DNA from: Bacteroidales bacterium
GTDB lineage: Bacteria; Bacteroidota; Bacteroidia; Bacteroidales; UBA932
Assembly (NCBI GenBank): GCA_017423025.1
Contig: JAFPGC010000027.1
Location: forward strand, 1 to 64,000
Length of the DNA stretch: 64,000 nucleotides
Direction of reading: 5' to 3'
The translations under genes were made by a program, and so were the position numbers. Each line of letters opens with the position of its first letter. The first letter of the stretch is position 1. Shown here piece by piece: positions 30,166-39,490 of this stretch. A model generated the notes under the pieces. The model had not been told where the DNA came from. It saw nothing but the letters and a program-made list of their open reading frames with translations, and ran no database searches.

Positions 30166-32748
30166 ATGCATACGAGACTGTTAGTGATATGGGCCCTGGC
30201 CCTGGCCGTGGTTTCCTGTGGGAAGCCCGCCCCGTCCAACCAGGTGGGAATCCTTACCGATCCCCTGGAAAATGAGGCCTGGAATGCGTCGCAGTGGATT
30301 TCTGTGGTGGATGCCCCCATTGCCAAGGGACCCGGTCTGGAAGGCTACAAGAGTGCCCGCGGTTCCAACTGGTTCCTCTCTACGGTCACCAACGAAAAGA
30401 AAGTGACCAAGGCTGTGTGGATGACGGCCGGCCTGGGCGTCTACGACCTCTTCCTGAACGGACAGTTGGTAGGAAAGGAAGTGCTCAAGCCTGGCTTTAC
30501 CCATTTTGCCAAGACCAAGCGTTCCTTTACGTATGACATCACGGACGCCTTCCTGAAAAAGGCCGGAGAGGAGAATGTGCTCTCCGTGCAGGTAACTCCC
30601 GGCTGGTGGGCCGACAAGATTGTCACCACCGGCGACAAGGAAACCATGCAGGGCCGCAAATGCGCCTTCCGCGGCGTACTGGAGCTGACTTATGCCGATG
30701 GTACCAAGGTGCAGCTGGGCACAGATACCCAGAATTGGAAAGCCGGCATTGCCGGTCCCGTCCAGCACGCCGGCATCTTCGATGGCGAGGAATATGACGC
30801 CCGCTGCCCCATGGGCTATGAAACGCCCGAATTGCTCAAGACCCCGGAAGTGAATACGGAGTTTGAAGGGGAAATCCTTCCCAACAACGGGGCAGAGATT
30901 TACCAGCGTGAAGACATCACCCTCCATCCGGTTAAAATCTATGTCTGGAAGAACGTTTCCGGTGCCATCATCACCGACAATGAGGATGAGAAGGAATACG
31001 GAACCGTTATCATCAAACGGGAGTACAAGGACGGAGACATCATTGAACTGAATCCCGAGGAGAAGCTGGTGGTGGACTTCGGCCAGAATGCCGCCGCCGT
31101 GCCTTCCTTCGAGTTTGATGCTGCCGAGGGCACCTATCTCATCTGCCGCCCTTCCGAGATTCTGAACGACGGCAACGGTGCCGAGAAGCGCGGAATGGAC
31201 GGCCCCGAGGGCAGCACCCACCGCCGCAACCTCCGCGTAGACGACGATGAAATCTGGATGACTTATACCTTCGGCCCTGCCCAGGGATTTGTGGCTTATC
31301 GGCCCCGCACCTCTTTCTGGGGCTATCGCTACATTACGGTCACCGCAGACGCTCCCGTCCGCTTCCAGTCCATCGCCTCCGTGCCGGTTACCTCCATTGC
31401 ACAGGATATGGAAATCGGTAAGATCGAGACGGGTGACGAGCTTGTCAACAAACTCATTTCCAATACTTACTGGGGCCAGTTGTCCAACTATCTGTCCGTT
31501 CCTACGGACTGCCCCCAGCGCAACGAGCGCCTGGGCTGGATGGCCGACACGCAGGTCTTCACCGAGACCGGTACCTTCTTTGCCAACACGGACCGTTTCT
31601 TCCACAAATGGATGAAGGACGTACGCGACAGCCAGAGCCCGACCGGCGGCTATCCGGGCGTTTCCCCCTATGCCCAGTACGGCAACGAGATGATGCGTCT
31701 GGGTTGGGCCGATGCCGGTATTATCGTTCCCTGGACCGTCTGGAAGCAGTTTGGCGATGCCCAAATTGTGGCAGAGTGCTGGGATTCCATGGAGAAATTC
31801 ATGGCCCACGTAAACGAGACCAAGTACGAGCACAAGGCCTTGGCTGCAGAAAACCGCAATTACAACTGGGCCGACTGGCTGAGCTATGAAGCCCTGGAGA
31901 GCTGCAGCGGCCGCCACAATCTGGATCCTGCTACGCGCGCCCAGGCCGAAGAATATTGGAGCTACCTGGGTGCCTGCTACTGGGCCATCGACGCCGGTAT
32001 GATGAAGGAAATGGCAGTGGATACCGGCCGCAACGCAGCCAAATATGAGGCCATGGAGGCCGAAGCCAAGGCCTACCTGAAGGAGCGTTTCCTCAATGCC
32101 GACGGCACCTTCCGCCTGGAAATCCTGAACACCATGCAGACCCCGGCTCTCTTCGCCCTCAAGCTGAATCTGGTGGAAGGGGATGCCAAGGCCGATATGC
32201 TGGTGCGGCTCAGAAAGAACTTCGAAGACCACGGCAACTGCCTGCAGACCGGCTTCCTGGGCACTTCCATCCTCATGGCCACCCTTACGGAGAACGGCAT
32301 GGTGGATATGGCCTACGAACTCCTCTTCCAGCGCAAGAACCCCAGCTGGCTGTACTCGGTGGACAACGGTGCCACCACCATCTGGGAGCGTTGGAACAGC
32401 TATATGGTGGACAAGGGCATGGGCCCCAACGGCATGAACAGTTTCAACCACTATGCTTACGGAGCCGTTTGCGAATGGATTTGGGAGACGGTGGCCGGCA
32501 TAGCCTCCGACCCGGCACAGCCGGGCTTCCAGCGCATCATCATGAAGCCGGTTCCGGACAAGCGGCTGGGCCAGCTGAAAGCAGAGTATAAGAGTGCCGC
32601 CGGCCTCATCAGGAGTGCCTGGCATTACGAAGGGGACACCTGGGTATGGGAATTCACCATTCCGAAGGGAGCCTCGGCCCAGGTTACTTTACCCGGCGAA
32701 ACCGAAAGCAAAGAATACACTTCCGGGACCTATATAATTAAGATGTAG
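30166..32748 (+). CDS. GH78 alpha-L-rhamnosidase lipoprotein
   Basis: This 860-residue lipoprotein (lipobox VVSC) has textbook GH78 motifs. VPTDCPQRNERLGWMADTQ near 445 holds the general-acid region, and NGATTIWERWNSY near 734 holds the second catalytic Glu. It is closer to canonical GH78 than the enzyme at 16979. It is the last glycosidase before the rhamnose catabolic operon and is separated from rhaB by a 110-bp region with a strong palindrome. That order suggests released L-rhamnose is the inducer and substrate of the next operon. Confidence 0.92.
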   Translation: MHTRLLVIWALALAVVSCGKPAPSNQVGILTDPLENEAWNASQWISVVDAPIAKGPGLEGYKSARGSNWFLSTVTNEKKVTKAVWMTAGLGVYDLFLNGQLVGKEVLKPGFTHFAKTKRSFTYDITDAFLKKAGEENVLSVQVTPGWWADKIVTTGDKETMQGRKCAFRGVLELTYADGTKVQLGTDTQNWKAGIAGPVQHAGIFDGEEYDARCPMGYETPELLKTPEVNTEFEGEILPNNGAEIYQREDITLHPVKIYVWKNVSGAIITDNEDEKEYGTVIIKREYKDGDIIELNPEEKLVVDFGQNAAAVPSFEFDAAEGTYLICRPSEILNDGNGAEKRGMDGPEGSTHRRNLRVDDDEIWMTYTFGPAQGFVAYRPRTSFWGYRYITVTADAPVRFQSIASVPVTSIAQDMEIGKIETGDELVNKLISNTYWGQLSNYLSVPTDCPQRNERLGWMADTQVFTETGTFFANTDRFFHKWMKDVRDSQSPTGGYPGVSPYAQYGNEMMRLGWADAGIIVPWTVWKQFGDAQIVAECWDSMEKFMAHVNETKYEHKALAAENRNYNWADWLSYEALESCSGRHNLDPATRAQAEEYWSYLGACYWAIDAGMMKEMAVDTGRNAAKYEAMEAEAKAYLKERFLNADGTFRLEILNTMQTPALFALKLNLVEGDAKADMLVRLRKNFEDHGNCLQTGFLGTSILMATLTENGMVDMAYELLFQRKNPSWLYSVDNGATTIWERWNSYMVDKGMGPNGMNSFNHYAYGAVCEWIWETVAGIASDPAQPGFQRIIMKPVPDKRLGQLKAEYKSAAGLIRSAWHYEGDTWVWEFTIPKGASAQVTLPGETESKEYTSGTYIIKM

Positions 32749-32787
32749 GCATTATTCGCGGATTCTATAATATCAAAAATTGAAGTA

Positions 32788-32832
32788 TTTATCGCATAAT
32801 CTTCATATCGGCTATGAGGATTATGCGATAAA
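32788..32832. promoter_or_regulatory. Long palindrome overlapping the rhaB promoter
   Basis: Perfect 14-bp inverted arms (32788-32801 TTTATCGCATAATC; 32819-32832 its complement) enclose 17 bp that themselves pair through TCATA/TATGA. The right arm runs into the -7 box of the rhaB promoter. This could be a regulator operator (activator or repressor), a terminator-like hairpin for the GH78 transcript, or both. No T-tract follows, which favours the operator reading. Confidence 0.6.
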
Positions 32833-32836
32833 TTTG
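32829..32836 (+). promoter_or_regulatory. -7 box of the rhamnose operon
   Basis: TAAATTTG matches TAnnTTTG exactly. No -33 box is visible at the usual distance, as expected for an activator-dependent promoter. Transcription would start close to 32842, which rules out the in-frame ATG at 32838 and supports the rhaB start at 32859. Confidence 0.6.
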
Positions 32837-32858
32837 CATGGACAAACACATAATTAGT

Positions 32859-34274
32859 ATGGCCGAAACCAAGTATTTCCTCGCTTTCGACTGCGGAGCC
32901 ACTTCCGGCCGCGGTGTACTCGCTTGTTTTTCTCCCGAAGGCTTCTCTATGGAAGAGGTCTATCGCTTCCCTTCAGAGATGGTTAAAAAAGATGGCCGCA
33001 TGCAGTGGGATGTGGTGGCCATGCACCGTCACTTTGTCACCTGCCTCAAGCAGATAGGGAAGAAGGGAATCAAACTGGAATCCATAGGTATCGATACCTG
33101 GGGGGTGGACTTTGGCCACATTTCCCCTGACGGTGAGCTCCTGGGCCTGCCCCGCTGCTACCGGGATCCTTATACCAACGGTATTCCCGAGAAGGTATTC
33201 GAGACGGTTCCGCGCGAGCAGCTCTATGCCCGCACGGGTATCCAGATCATGAATTTCAATACCGTTTTCCAGCTTTATGCTCAGACTAAGGCAGGAGAGG
33301 AGGCTCTGGCAAAAGCCGGTTCCATTCTCTTCATGCCGGACCTGCTGAGTTATCTCCTCACTGGCAAACAGGTTTGCGAATACACGGACGCTTCCACCTC
33401 CGGCATGATGGACCAGGCCACCCGCCAATTCAACAAGCCGCTGCTGGAAGAACTGGGCGTACGCACGGACATGCTCCTTCCCATCGTTCCTTCGGGTACG
33501 GTGGTGGGTCCCCTGAAGCCGGAGATTGCGGAAGAAACGGGCCTGGGTCCCGTTCCCGTGGTGGCCGTGGCAGGGCACGATACGGCATCGGCCATTGCCG
33601 CCGTACCGGCCTCGGACGAGCATTTCGCCTATCTGTCCAGCGGTACTTGGAGCCTCATGGGTATCGAGGTTCCCGCTCCCATCATCAACGAAGCATCGGC
33701 CCGCGAGAACTTTACCAACGAGGGCGGCATCGAAGGAACTACGCGTTTCCTCAAGAATATTACGGGTATGTGGCTGCTGGAGCAGTGCCGTGCCATCTGG
33801 AAGGCGGCCGGCAAGGATTATTCCTACGCCAAGCTGGTGGAAATGGCCATTTCCGAGAAGGATTTCGCGGGCAGGATTGATCCCGACGATCCGCGCTTTG
33901 CCGCGCCGGAGAATATGCTGGAGGAAATCAAGGGTGTCATCGGAGCCGATGCCACCGATTCCCAGGTGGTCAGTTGCATCTACCACTCCCTGGCCGATAA
34001 GTACGCCAAGGTGCTGGAGAGCCTGAAGGGCTTCGCTCCTTTCACCATCGACAAGCTCCACATCATAGGCGGCGGCAGCGCCAACGACCTTATGAACCAG
34101 TGGACGGCCGATGCCATCGGCCTGCCTGTGATTGCAGGACCTACCGAGGCTACGGCCATCGGCAACGTGATGCTGCAGGCCCAGGCCGCCGGCATGGTGA
34201 AGGACCGCTGGGAAATGAGGGCCATGATTGCCAAGGCCTTCTCTGTCAAGACTTTTTATCCCAATAAACAATAA
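32859..34274 (+). CDS. rhaB: L-rhamnulokinase
   Basis: This 471-residue FGGY-family kinase phosphorylates L-rhamnulose to L-rhamnulose 1-phosphate in the cytoplasm. Seen: the N-terminal ATP-site start [13 protein letters not shown], a substrate-region segment [29 protein letters not shown] near 258 and the C-terminal nucleotide-site [20 protein letters not shown] near 396. The ATG at 32838 would add seven residues but lies at or before the predicted transcription start, so 32859 is preferred. The gene heads the rhamnose operon and is followed by rhaA and rhaT, the same order as in other Bacteroides rhamnose loci. Confidence 0.92.
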   Translation: MAETKYFLAFDCGATSGRGVLACFSPEGFSMEEVYRFPSEMVKKDGRMQWDVVAMHRHFVTCLKQIGKKGIKLESIGIDTWGVDFGHISPDGELLGLPRCYRDPYTNGIPEKVFETVPREQLYARTGIQIMNFNTVFQLYAQTKAGEEALAKAGSILFMPDLLSYLLTGKQVCEYTDASTSGMMDQATRQFNKPLLEELGVRTDMLLPIVPSGTVVGPLKPEIAEETGLGPVPVVAVAGHDTASAIAAVPASDEHFAYLSSGTWSLMGIEVPAPIINEASARENFTNEGGIEGTTRFLKNITGMWLLEQCRAIWKAAGKDYSYAKLVEMAISEKDFAGRIDPDDPRFAAPENMLEEIKGVIGADATDSQVVSCIYHSLADKYAKVLESLKGFAPFTIDKLHIIGGGSANDLMNQWTADAIGLPVIAGPTEATAIGNVMLQAQAAGMVKDRWEMRAMIAKAFSVKTFYPNKQ

Positions 34275-34290
34275 TTATAACACTGATAAT

Positions 34291-35586
34291 ATGGAGAACA
34301 TCATTGACAAAGGCATCCAGGTAGCCAAGGGCCTGGTGAAAGAAGCCACCATCCGGGGCGCTTACGAAATGGCCAAGGACCGTTATGCCGCCATCGGCGT
34401 GGATACAGACAAAGCCATCGAGATTCTGGAGAAGACCCCTATTTCCCTGCATTGCTGGCAGACCGACGACGTCATGGGATTTGAAAGCCAGGCCGGTCTT
34501 TCCGGCGGCATCCAGACCACCGGCAATTATCCCGGCCGTGCGCGTAATATAGATTAGGTAAGGGACGATGTCCTCTTTGCCAAGAGCCTCATCGCCGGTA
34601 ACCACCGCCTGAACCTGCATGAGATTTATGGAGATTTCAAGGGAGAATATGTGGACCGCGACCAGGTGGAGGTGAAGCACTTTCAGAGCTGGATCGACTG
34701 GGCCAGGGAGAACAACCTGAAACTGGACTTCAACTCCACTTCCTTCGGCCATGCCAAGAGCGGAGACCTTTCCCTCTCCAACCCGGATCCGGCCATCCGC
34801 GAATTCTGGATTGAGCACACCAAGCGTTGCCGCCGCATCGCCGACGCTATGGGCAAGGCCCAGAACGACCCTTGTATCATGAACATCTGGGTTCACGACG
34901 GTTCCAAGGACCAGACTGTGGAACGCAAGCGTTATCGTGAGATTTTCGCCCAGAGCCTGGACGAGATTCTGAAGGAAGACCTGCCCGGCATGAAGACCTG
35001 CCTGGAGGCCAAGCTCTTCGGTATCGGCCTGGAAAGCTATACCGTGGGTTCCCATGACTTCGTGGCCGGCTACTGCGCCACCCGCAAGCTCATGTACACC
35101 CTGGACACCGGTCACTATGAGATGACGGAGAATGTGTCCGACATGGTGGCTTCCCTGCTGCTCTTTGTTCCCGAGCTCATGCTGCACGTGTCCCGCCCCA
35201 TCCGCTGGGACTCCGACCACGTGACCATCATGAACGACCAGACGCTGGACCTGTTCAAGGAGATTGTCCGTGCCGACGCCCTGAACCGCGCACACATCGG
35301 CCTGGATTACTTCGATGCTGCCATCAACCGCATCGGCGCCTATGTGATTGGCACCCGCGCCACGCAGAAGTGCGTCCTGAGCGCTCTGCTCGAACCCCTG
35401 GCCAAGCTTCGTGAATACGAAGATGCCGGTAAGGGCTTCCAGCGCCTCGCCCTCCTGGAAGAGGCCAAGACTCTCCCGTTTGGCGCCGTGTTCGATTACT
35501 TCAACTTCAAGAACGACGTTCCCGTAGGTGAAGCCTTCATCCCCGCCATTGAACAGTACGAAAAAGAAGTAACTTCTAAGCGTTAA
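34291..35586 (+). pseudogene. rhaA: L-rhamnose isomerase interrupted by an in-frame TAG
   Basis: The reading frame encodes a full-length RhaA-type isomerase (431 residues plus stop; E. coli RhaA is about 419) except for codon 89, TAG at 34555-34557. Upstream reads [12 protein letters not shown] and [17 protein letters not shown]; downstream reads VRDDVLFAKS and then the whole metal-binding catalytic part (CLEAKLFGIGLESYTVGSH, HVSRPIRWDSDHV, HIGLDYFDAAINRIGAYVIG). No frameshift is present. In E. coli the matching stretch is ARNASELRAD, placing a Glu at the stop, so GAG to TAG is a single change. TAG is an ordinary terminator for many genes here. A nonsense mutation, a sequencing error or readthrough are all possible; without readthrough the isomerase is lost. 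Confidence 0.9.
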
Positions 35587-35590
35587 AGCC

Positions 35591-35700
35591 GTAAGATATG
35601 GTATCCAAAACCCTTCGTCGCTACGCTCCTCGTCCCTCCCTAAAGGGCCCCTCCCATTCATTAGCCATGGGCGGCTACGGTTTTGGATACCATATCTTAC
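35591..35700. repeat. Long-arm palindromic element, copy 1
   Basis: Perfect 22-bp arms (35591-35612 and 35679-35700) enclose a 66-bp core. The core contains CGTCGCT, the hairpin CCCTAAAGGG, then GGGCCCCTCCC, and a small hairpin AGCC...GGCT. The arm sequence is unlike that of copy 2, whereas the core aligns with it. The element starts 4 bp after the rhaA stop and ends 15 bp before the rhaT start codon. Confidence 0.85.
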
Positions 35701-35715
35701 TCCATCTTTAATATT

Positions 35716-36738
35716 ATGAATTTAGTATTTGGATTACTGATTATAGCTATTGGGGCGTTCTGCCAGAGTAGTAGTTACGTTCCCATTAATAAGATCAAGA
35801 AGTGGAGCTGGGAAAGCTACTGGCTTATCCAGGGTATCTTTGCCTGGCTGCTGTTTCCGTTTTTCGGTGCTTTGCTGTCGCTGAATGGTACGGGCAGCAG
35901 TTTCGGGGATTTGATGGCCCTGATGAATGCCGATCCCAAATCTACTTGGCTTACCATTCTTTTCGGCGTACTCTGGGGCGTGGGCGGTTTGACCTTTGGC
36001 CTCAGTATGCGTTATCTGGGCGTGGCCCTGGGTCAGAGCATTGCATTGGGTACTTGCTCGGCACTGGGTGCCATCCTGGGTCCCGTGTTTACGGGCCATA
36101 CCGCTGATCTGACGAGCGCCGTCATCATCGGCGTGGTTGTGACGCTGGTGGGTATTGCCATCATCGGCATTGCCGGTGCCATGAAGAGCGCCGCGCTGCC
36201 GGAGGAAGAGAAGAAGAAGGCCGTGAAGGACTTCAACTTTGGAAAGGGTATCTTTGTGGCTGTGCTGGCCGGCTTTATGAGCGCCTGCTTCAACATCGGC
36301 CTCAGCTTTGGCCAGAACCTCTTCGTGGAAGGCACCAAGCCCATTTTCCAGACACTGCCGGCTACCATGCTGGTTACCTTCGGCGGATTCCTCACCAATG
36401 CCTGCTACTGCCTCTATCAGAATAACAAGAACAAGACTTGGGGAGACTATGGCCAGAAGAGCCTCTGGGGCAACAACATCGTTTTCTGCTGCCTCGCCGG
36501 TCTGCTGTGGTACAGCCAGTTCTTTGGCCTGTCCCTGGGCAAGGGCTTCCTCACGGAGTACCCGGTGCTCATTACCTTCAGCTGGTGCATCCTCATGAGC
36601 CTGAACGTCGTGTTCTCCAATGTATGGGGCATCATCCTCAAGGAATGGAAGGGAGTTTCCAAAAAGACGATTTACGTACTCGTTGCGGGTATAGTAGTCC
36701 TGATTGTAAGTACATTCTTACCGCAATTATTGGCATAA
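35716..36738 (+). CDS. rhaT: L-rhamnose/proton symporter
   Basis: This 340-residue integral inner-membrane protein has about ten hydrophobic helices, starting MNLVFGLLIIAIGAFCQSSS, and ends close to the length of E. coli RhaT (344). Segments such as WGVGGLTFGLSMRYLGVALGQ and GFMSACFNIGLSFGQ are characteristic. It imports L-rhamnose with a proton. The in-frame ATG at 35683 lies inside the right arm of the palindrome and adds a non-hydrophobic extension, so 35716 is chosen. Its stop is one base before the E2 start, indicating tight coupling with the dehydrogenase genes. Confidence 0.92.
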   Translation: MNLVFGLLIIAIGAFCQSSSYVPINKIKKWSWESYWLIQGIFAWLLFPFFGALLSLNGTGSSFGDLMALMNADPKSTWLTILFGVLWGVGGLTFGLSMRYLGVALGQSIALGTCSALGAILGPVFTGHTADLTSAVIIGVVVTLVGIAIIGIAGAMKSAALPEEEKKKAVKDFNFGKGIFVAVLAGFMSACFNIGLSFGQNLFVEGTKPIFQTLPATMLVTFGGFLTNACYCLYQNNKNKTWGDYGQKSLWGNNIVFCCLAGLLWYSQFFGLSLGKGFLTEYPVLITFSWCILMSLNVVFSNVWGIILKEWKGVSKKTIYVLVAGIVVLIVSTFLPQLLA

Positions 36739-36739
36739 G

Positions 36740-38095
36740 ATGGCAAATGTTGTGATCATGCCCAAACAGGGCCAGTCCGTGGAGAGCTGCATTATCTCCG
36801 AGTTCAAGGTAAAGGTAGGCGATACCGTCAAGGTGGGGGATGTCCTCTTCGGCTACGAGACCGACAAGGCTACCTTCGAGGAAGAGTCCAAGGTGGAAGG
36901 AACCGTCCTGGCCATCTTCTGGGCCGATGGGGACGAGATTCCCGTGCTCCAGAACGTGATGGTCATCGGCAATCCCGGGGAATCCTTCGAGGAATTTAGA
37001 CCCAGTGTTTCGAAGGCGGCACCTGCTGCCACTGCGGCTGCACAGCCTGCGTCTTCAGCTGCATCGGCCCCTGCTGCCGCACCAGCTGCGACTGCTTCCT
37101 TTGAGGCCGTTGAGAACAATGGTGCTCCTGTGTCGCCCCGTGCCCGTTTTTTGGCCGGTCAGAAAGGTGTTAATACCGCGCAGGTGGCGGGGAGCGGTCC
37201 CGGGGGTCGTATCATCGCCCGGGACGTGGAGGCTGCCGCCTTGGCACAGGGTCACCTGACGGGGTTGGCGAAGGCCCGCATGGCCGAAGGCGGCATGGTG
37301 TCGCCCGGTGCCGGAAGCGGCCTGGCCGGCAGCGTGAAGGGTGCGGACCTCAAGGTCTGGAAGCCCAGCCACACGGAAGGTCTGCCCGGAGAAGGCACCG
37401 AATACGAGGTGGTCAAGATGTCCAACATGCGCAAGCTCATTGCCAAGAGCATGTACAACTCGTTGCAGAACAGCGCCCAGCTCACCCACATGCTGGGGGC
37501 CGATGCCACGAAGGTGCAGGCCCTGCGCAAGAAGGCCAAGAAGGCCCTGGAAGAGGGCAAGCTGGATGTGAACATCACCATCAACGACTTCGTGTGCTTC
37601 GCCGTTATCAAGGCCCTGAAGCAGTTCCCCAACCTCAATTCCCATTGCCTGGGAGACGCCATGCGCCTCTTCAAGCCCGTGAACCTGGGCCTGGCCGTGG
37701 ACACCGAGCGGGGACTCATGGTGCCGGCGGTGCCGCATGCCGACGAGCTCGATATCATCGGCCTGTCCAAAGCCCTCAAGAAGGTGGCCGAAGACAGCAA
37801 GAAGGGCAGCGTCAATCCCGACCTGCTTTCTCCGGAAGCCGCGTCCTTCACCGTCTCCAACCTGGGCGGTTTTGGCGTGGAATGGTTCACTCCCATCATC
37901 AATGTGCCGCAGAGCGCCATCCTGGGAGTGGGAACCATCGTGCCCCGGCCCAAGCAGATGGACGGAGTGTACAAGTTCATGCCTTATATGGGCCTGAGCC
38001 TGACTTATGACCACCGGGCCATCGACGGCGGTGAGGCCACCCGCTTCCTGAAGAAACTGGCCGAAGAAATTGAAAACCTGGAAATTGACTTTTAA
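36740..38095 (+). CDS. 2-oxoacid dehydrogenase E2 (dihydrolipoamide acyltransferase)
   Basis: This 451-residue protein has one lipoyl domain (residues 1-80, lipoylation site in GYETDKATFEE), an Ala/Pro-rich swinging linker (about 88-125), a peripheral-subunit-binding domain (SPRARFLAGQKGVN near 131, GPGGRIIARDV) and a catalytic core ending in TYDHRAIDGGEATRF, whose His and Asp are catalytic. It transfers an acyl group from E1 to CoA. Together with the two next genes it makes a complete complex. Placement one base after rhaT implies use in deoxysugar catabolism, for example oxidising pyruvate or another 2-oxoacid made from lactaldehyde; the substrate cannot be read from the sequence. Confidence 0.9.
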   Translation: MANVVIMPKQGQSVESCIISEFKVKVGDTVKVGDVLFGYETDKATFEEESKVEGTVLAIFWADGDEIPVLQNVMVIGNPGESFEEFRPSVSKAAPAATAAAQPASSAASAPAAAPAATASFEAVENNGAPVSPRARFLAGQKGVNTAQVAGSGPGGRIIARDVEAAALAQGHLTGLAKARMAEGGMVSPGAGSGLAGSVKGADLKVWKPSHTEGLPGEGTEYEVVKMSNMRKLIAKSMYNSLQNSAQLTHMLGADATKVQALRKKAKKALEEGKLDVNITINDFVCFAVIKALKQFPNLNSHCLGDAMRLFKPVNLGLAVDTERGLMVPAVPHADELDIIGLSKALKKVAEDSKKGSVNPDLLSPEAASFTVSNLGGFGVEWFTPIINVPQSAILGVGTIVPRPKQMDGVYKFMPYMGLSLTYDHRAIDGGEATRFLKKLAEEIENLEIDF

Positions 38096-38104
38096 ACCAT
38101 AACT

Positions 38105-39487
38105 ATGTACGATCTTGCTATTTTGGGCGGTGGTCCTGGCGGCTATGTAGCTGCCGGACGCGCCGGTGCAGCCGGTCTTTCCGTTATCCTCTTCGAGAAG
38201 AGGGAACTGGGCGGCGTATGCCTCAATGAGGGTTGTGTGCCCACCAAGACGCTGCTGTACAGCGCCAAAGTGTATGACTATTCCAAGCACGCCGACCAGT
38301 ACGGCGTGAACGTGGAGGGCTCCTCCATTGACTTCGACGCCATCTTCAAGCGCAAGCAGAAGGTGGTGAAAAAGCTGGTGGGAGGCGTCAAGGCGCAGAT
38401 GAAGGGCGCCAAGGTAGAGGTGATCAAAGGCGAAGCGGTCATCAAGGGCCGCGGGGCCGATGGCATCACCATCACCTGCGAGGAGCAGGAATACCAGGCC
38501 CGCAACCTTCTCATCTGCACGGGTTCCGAGGCGGCCGTTCCGCCCATCCCGGGTCTCCGTGAAGGCCTGGGCGGTGTGGTGGTCACCAACCGGGAGATCC
38601 TCTCCCTGGAAGAGCAGCCCCAGCGCCTGGTGGTCATCGGTGGCGGCGTCATCGGCATGGAGTTCGCCAGCTTTTTCAATTCCATCGGCACGCAGGTGAC
38701 GGTGGTGGAGATGCTGCCCAAGATCCTGGGTCCGCTGGACGACGAGATTTCCGCCATGCTGCAGGCTCAGTACGAGAAGAAGGGCGTGGAATTCCACCTC
38801 AGCTGCAAGGTGGTGGCCGTCGAGGGCAACGACGTGGTTTACGAAGACCCTCAGGGCAACACCTGCCGCGCTACCGGTGACAAGATCCTGGTCTCTGTGG
38901 GCCGAAGGGCGAATTTCGCCGGCATCGGCCTGGAGAACATCGGCGTAGAGCTGGCGCTCAATCCTGCCGGCCGTCCTTATGGTATTAAGGTAAACGAGAA
39001 GATGCAGACTAACGTGCCGGGCGTATATGCCGCCGGTGACGTGACGGGCTTCTCCATGCTGGCGCACACCGCTTCCCGCGAAGGCGAGGTGGCCGTGAAC
39101 AACATCCTGGGAAAGGCCGATCACATGCGTTACAACGCCATTCCGGGCGTGGTGTACACCAATCCGGAAGTGGCCGGCGTGGGTGTCACGGAGGCCGAGG
39201 CTGCCAAGCAGGGCCTGGATTACACCGTTCTCAAACTGCCCATGGCCTACAGCGGCCGCTTCGTGGCCGAGAATGAGCGCGGCGAGGGCCTCTGCAAAGT
39301 CATTGTGGGCAAGCAGTACCACGAGGTCCTGGGCGTTCACATGCTGGGCAACCCCTGCTCGGAGATGATTCACAGCGCCTGTGTGGCCATCGAACAGGAG
39401 ATGACCGTGGAACAGCTCAAGGAAGTGGTGTTCCCGCACCCCACCGTATCCGAAATCCTGAAAGAAACCGTATTTACACTCAAGTAA
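38105..39487 (+). CDS. lpdA: Dihydrolipoyl dehydrogenase (E3)
   Basis: This 460-residue flavoprotein re-oxidises the lipoyl group of E2 with NAD+. Seen: the FAD-binding start ILGGGPGGYVAAGRAG, the redox disulphide GGVCLNEGCVPTK near 37-49, the NAD-binding VVIGGGVIGMEFASFF near 178, the second FAD motif NVPGVYAAGDVTG near 305 and the C-terminal VFPHPTVSE with the catalytic His. All active residues are intact and length is normal. It lies 9 bp after E2 and 3 bp before E1, so the three subunits should be made together. Most genomes hold more than one lpd, and this copy is probably dedicated to the locus. Confidence 0.93.
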   Translation: MYDLAILGGGPGGYVAAGRAGAAGLSVILFEKRELGGVCLNEGCVPTKTLLYSAKVYDYSKHADQYGVNVEGSSIDFDAIFKRKQKVVKKLVGGVKAQMKGAKVEVIKGEAVIKGRGADGITITCEEQEYQARNLLICTGSEAAVPPIPGLREGLGGVVVTNREILSLEEQPQRLVVIGGGVIGMEFASFFNSIGTQVTVVEMLPKILGPLDDEISAMLQAQYEKKGVEFHLSCKVVAVEGNDVVYEDPQGNTCRATGDKILVSVGRRANFAGIGLENIGVELALNPAGRPYGIKVNEKMQTNVPGVYAAGDVTGFSMLAHTASREGEVAVNNILGKADHMRYNAIPGVVYTNPEVAGVGVTEAEAAKQGLDYTVLKLPMAYSGRFVAENERGEGLCKVIVGKQYHEVLGVHMLGNPCSEMIHSACVAIEQEMTVEQLKEVVFPHPTVSEILKETVFTLK

Positions 39488-39490
39488 GCC

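Noticed and set aside
27457..30171. A 904-codon open frame antisense to the whole GH2 gene, and similar long antisense frames elsewhere
   Set aside because: They mirror the GC-rich third positions of the sense genes, have no signal peptide or family features, and the sense genes have clear catalytic motifs.
34291..35586. Genome-wide TAG reassignment to explain rhaA
   Set aside because: TAG terminates at least seven other genes in the window at the expected family lengths (for example the MBL protein, GH92 and the tandem aldolase).
34651..35586. The C-terminal part of rhaA as a separate gene starting at GTG 34651
   Set aside because: It would lack the N-terminal part of the barrel including the HCWQ segment; the frame upstream of it remains clearly rhaA-coding up to the TAG.
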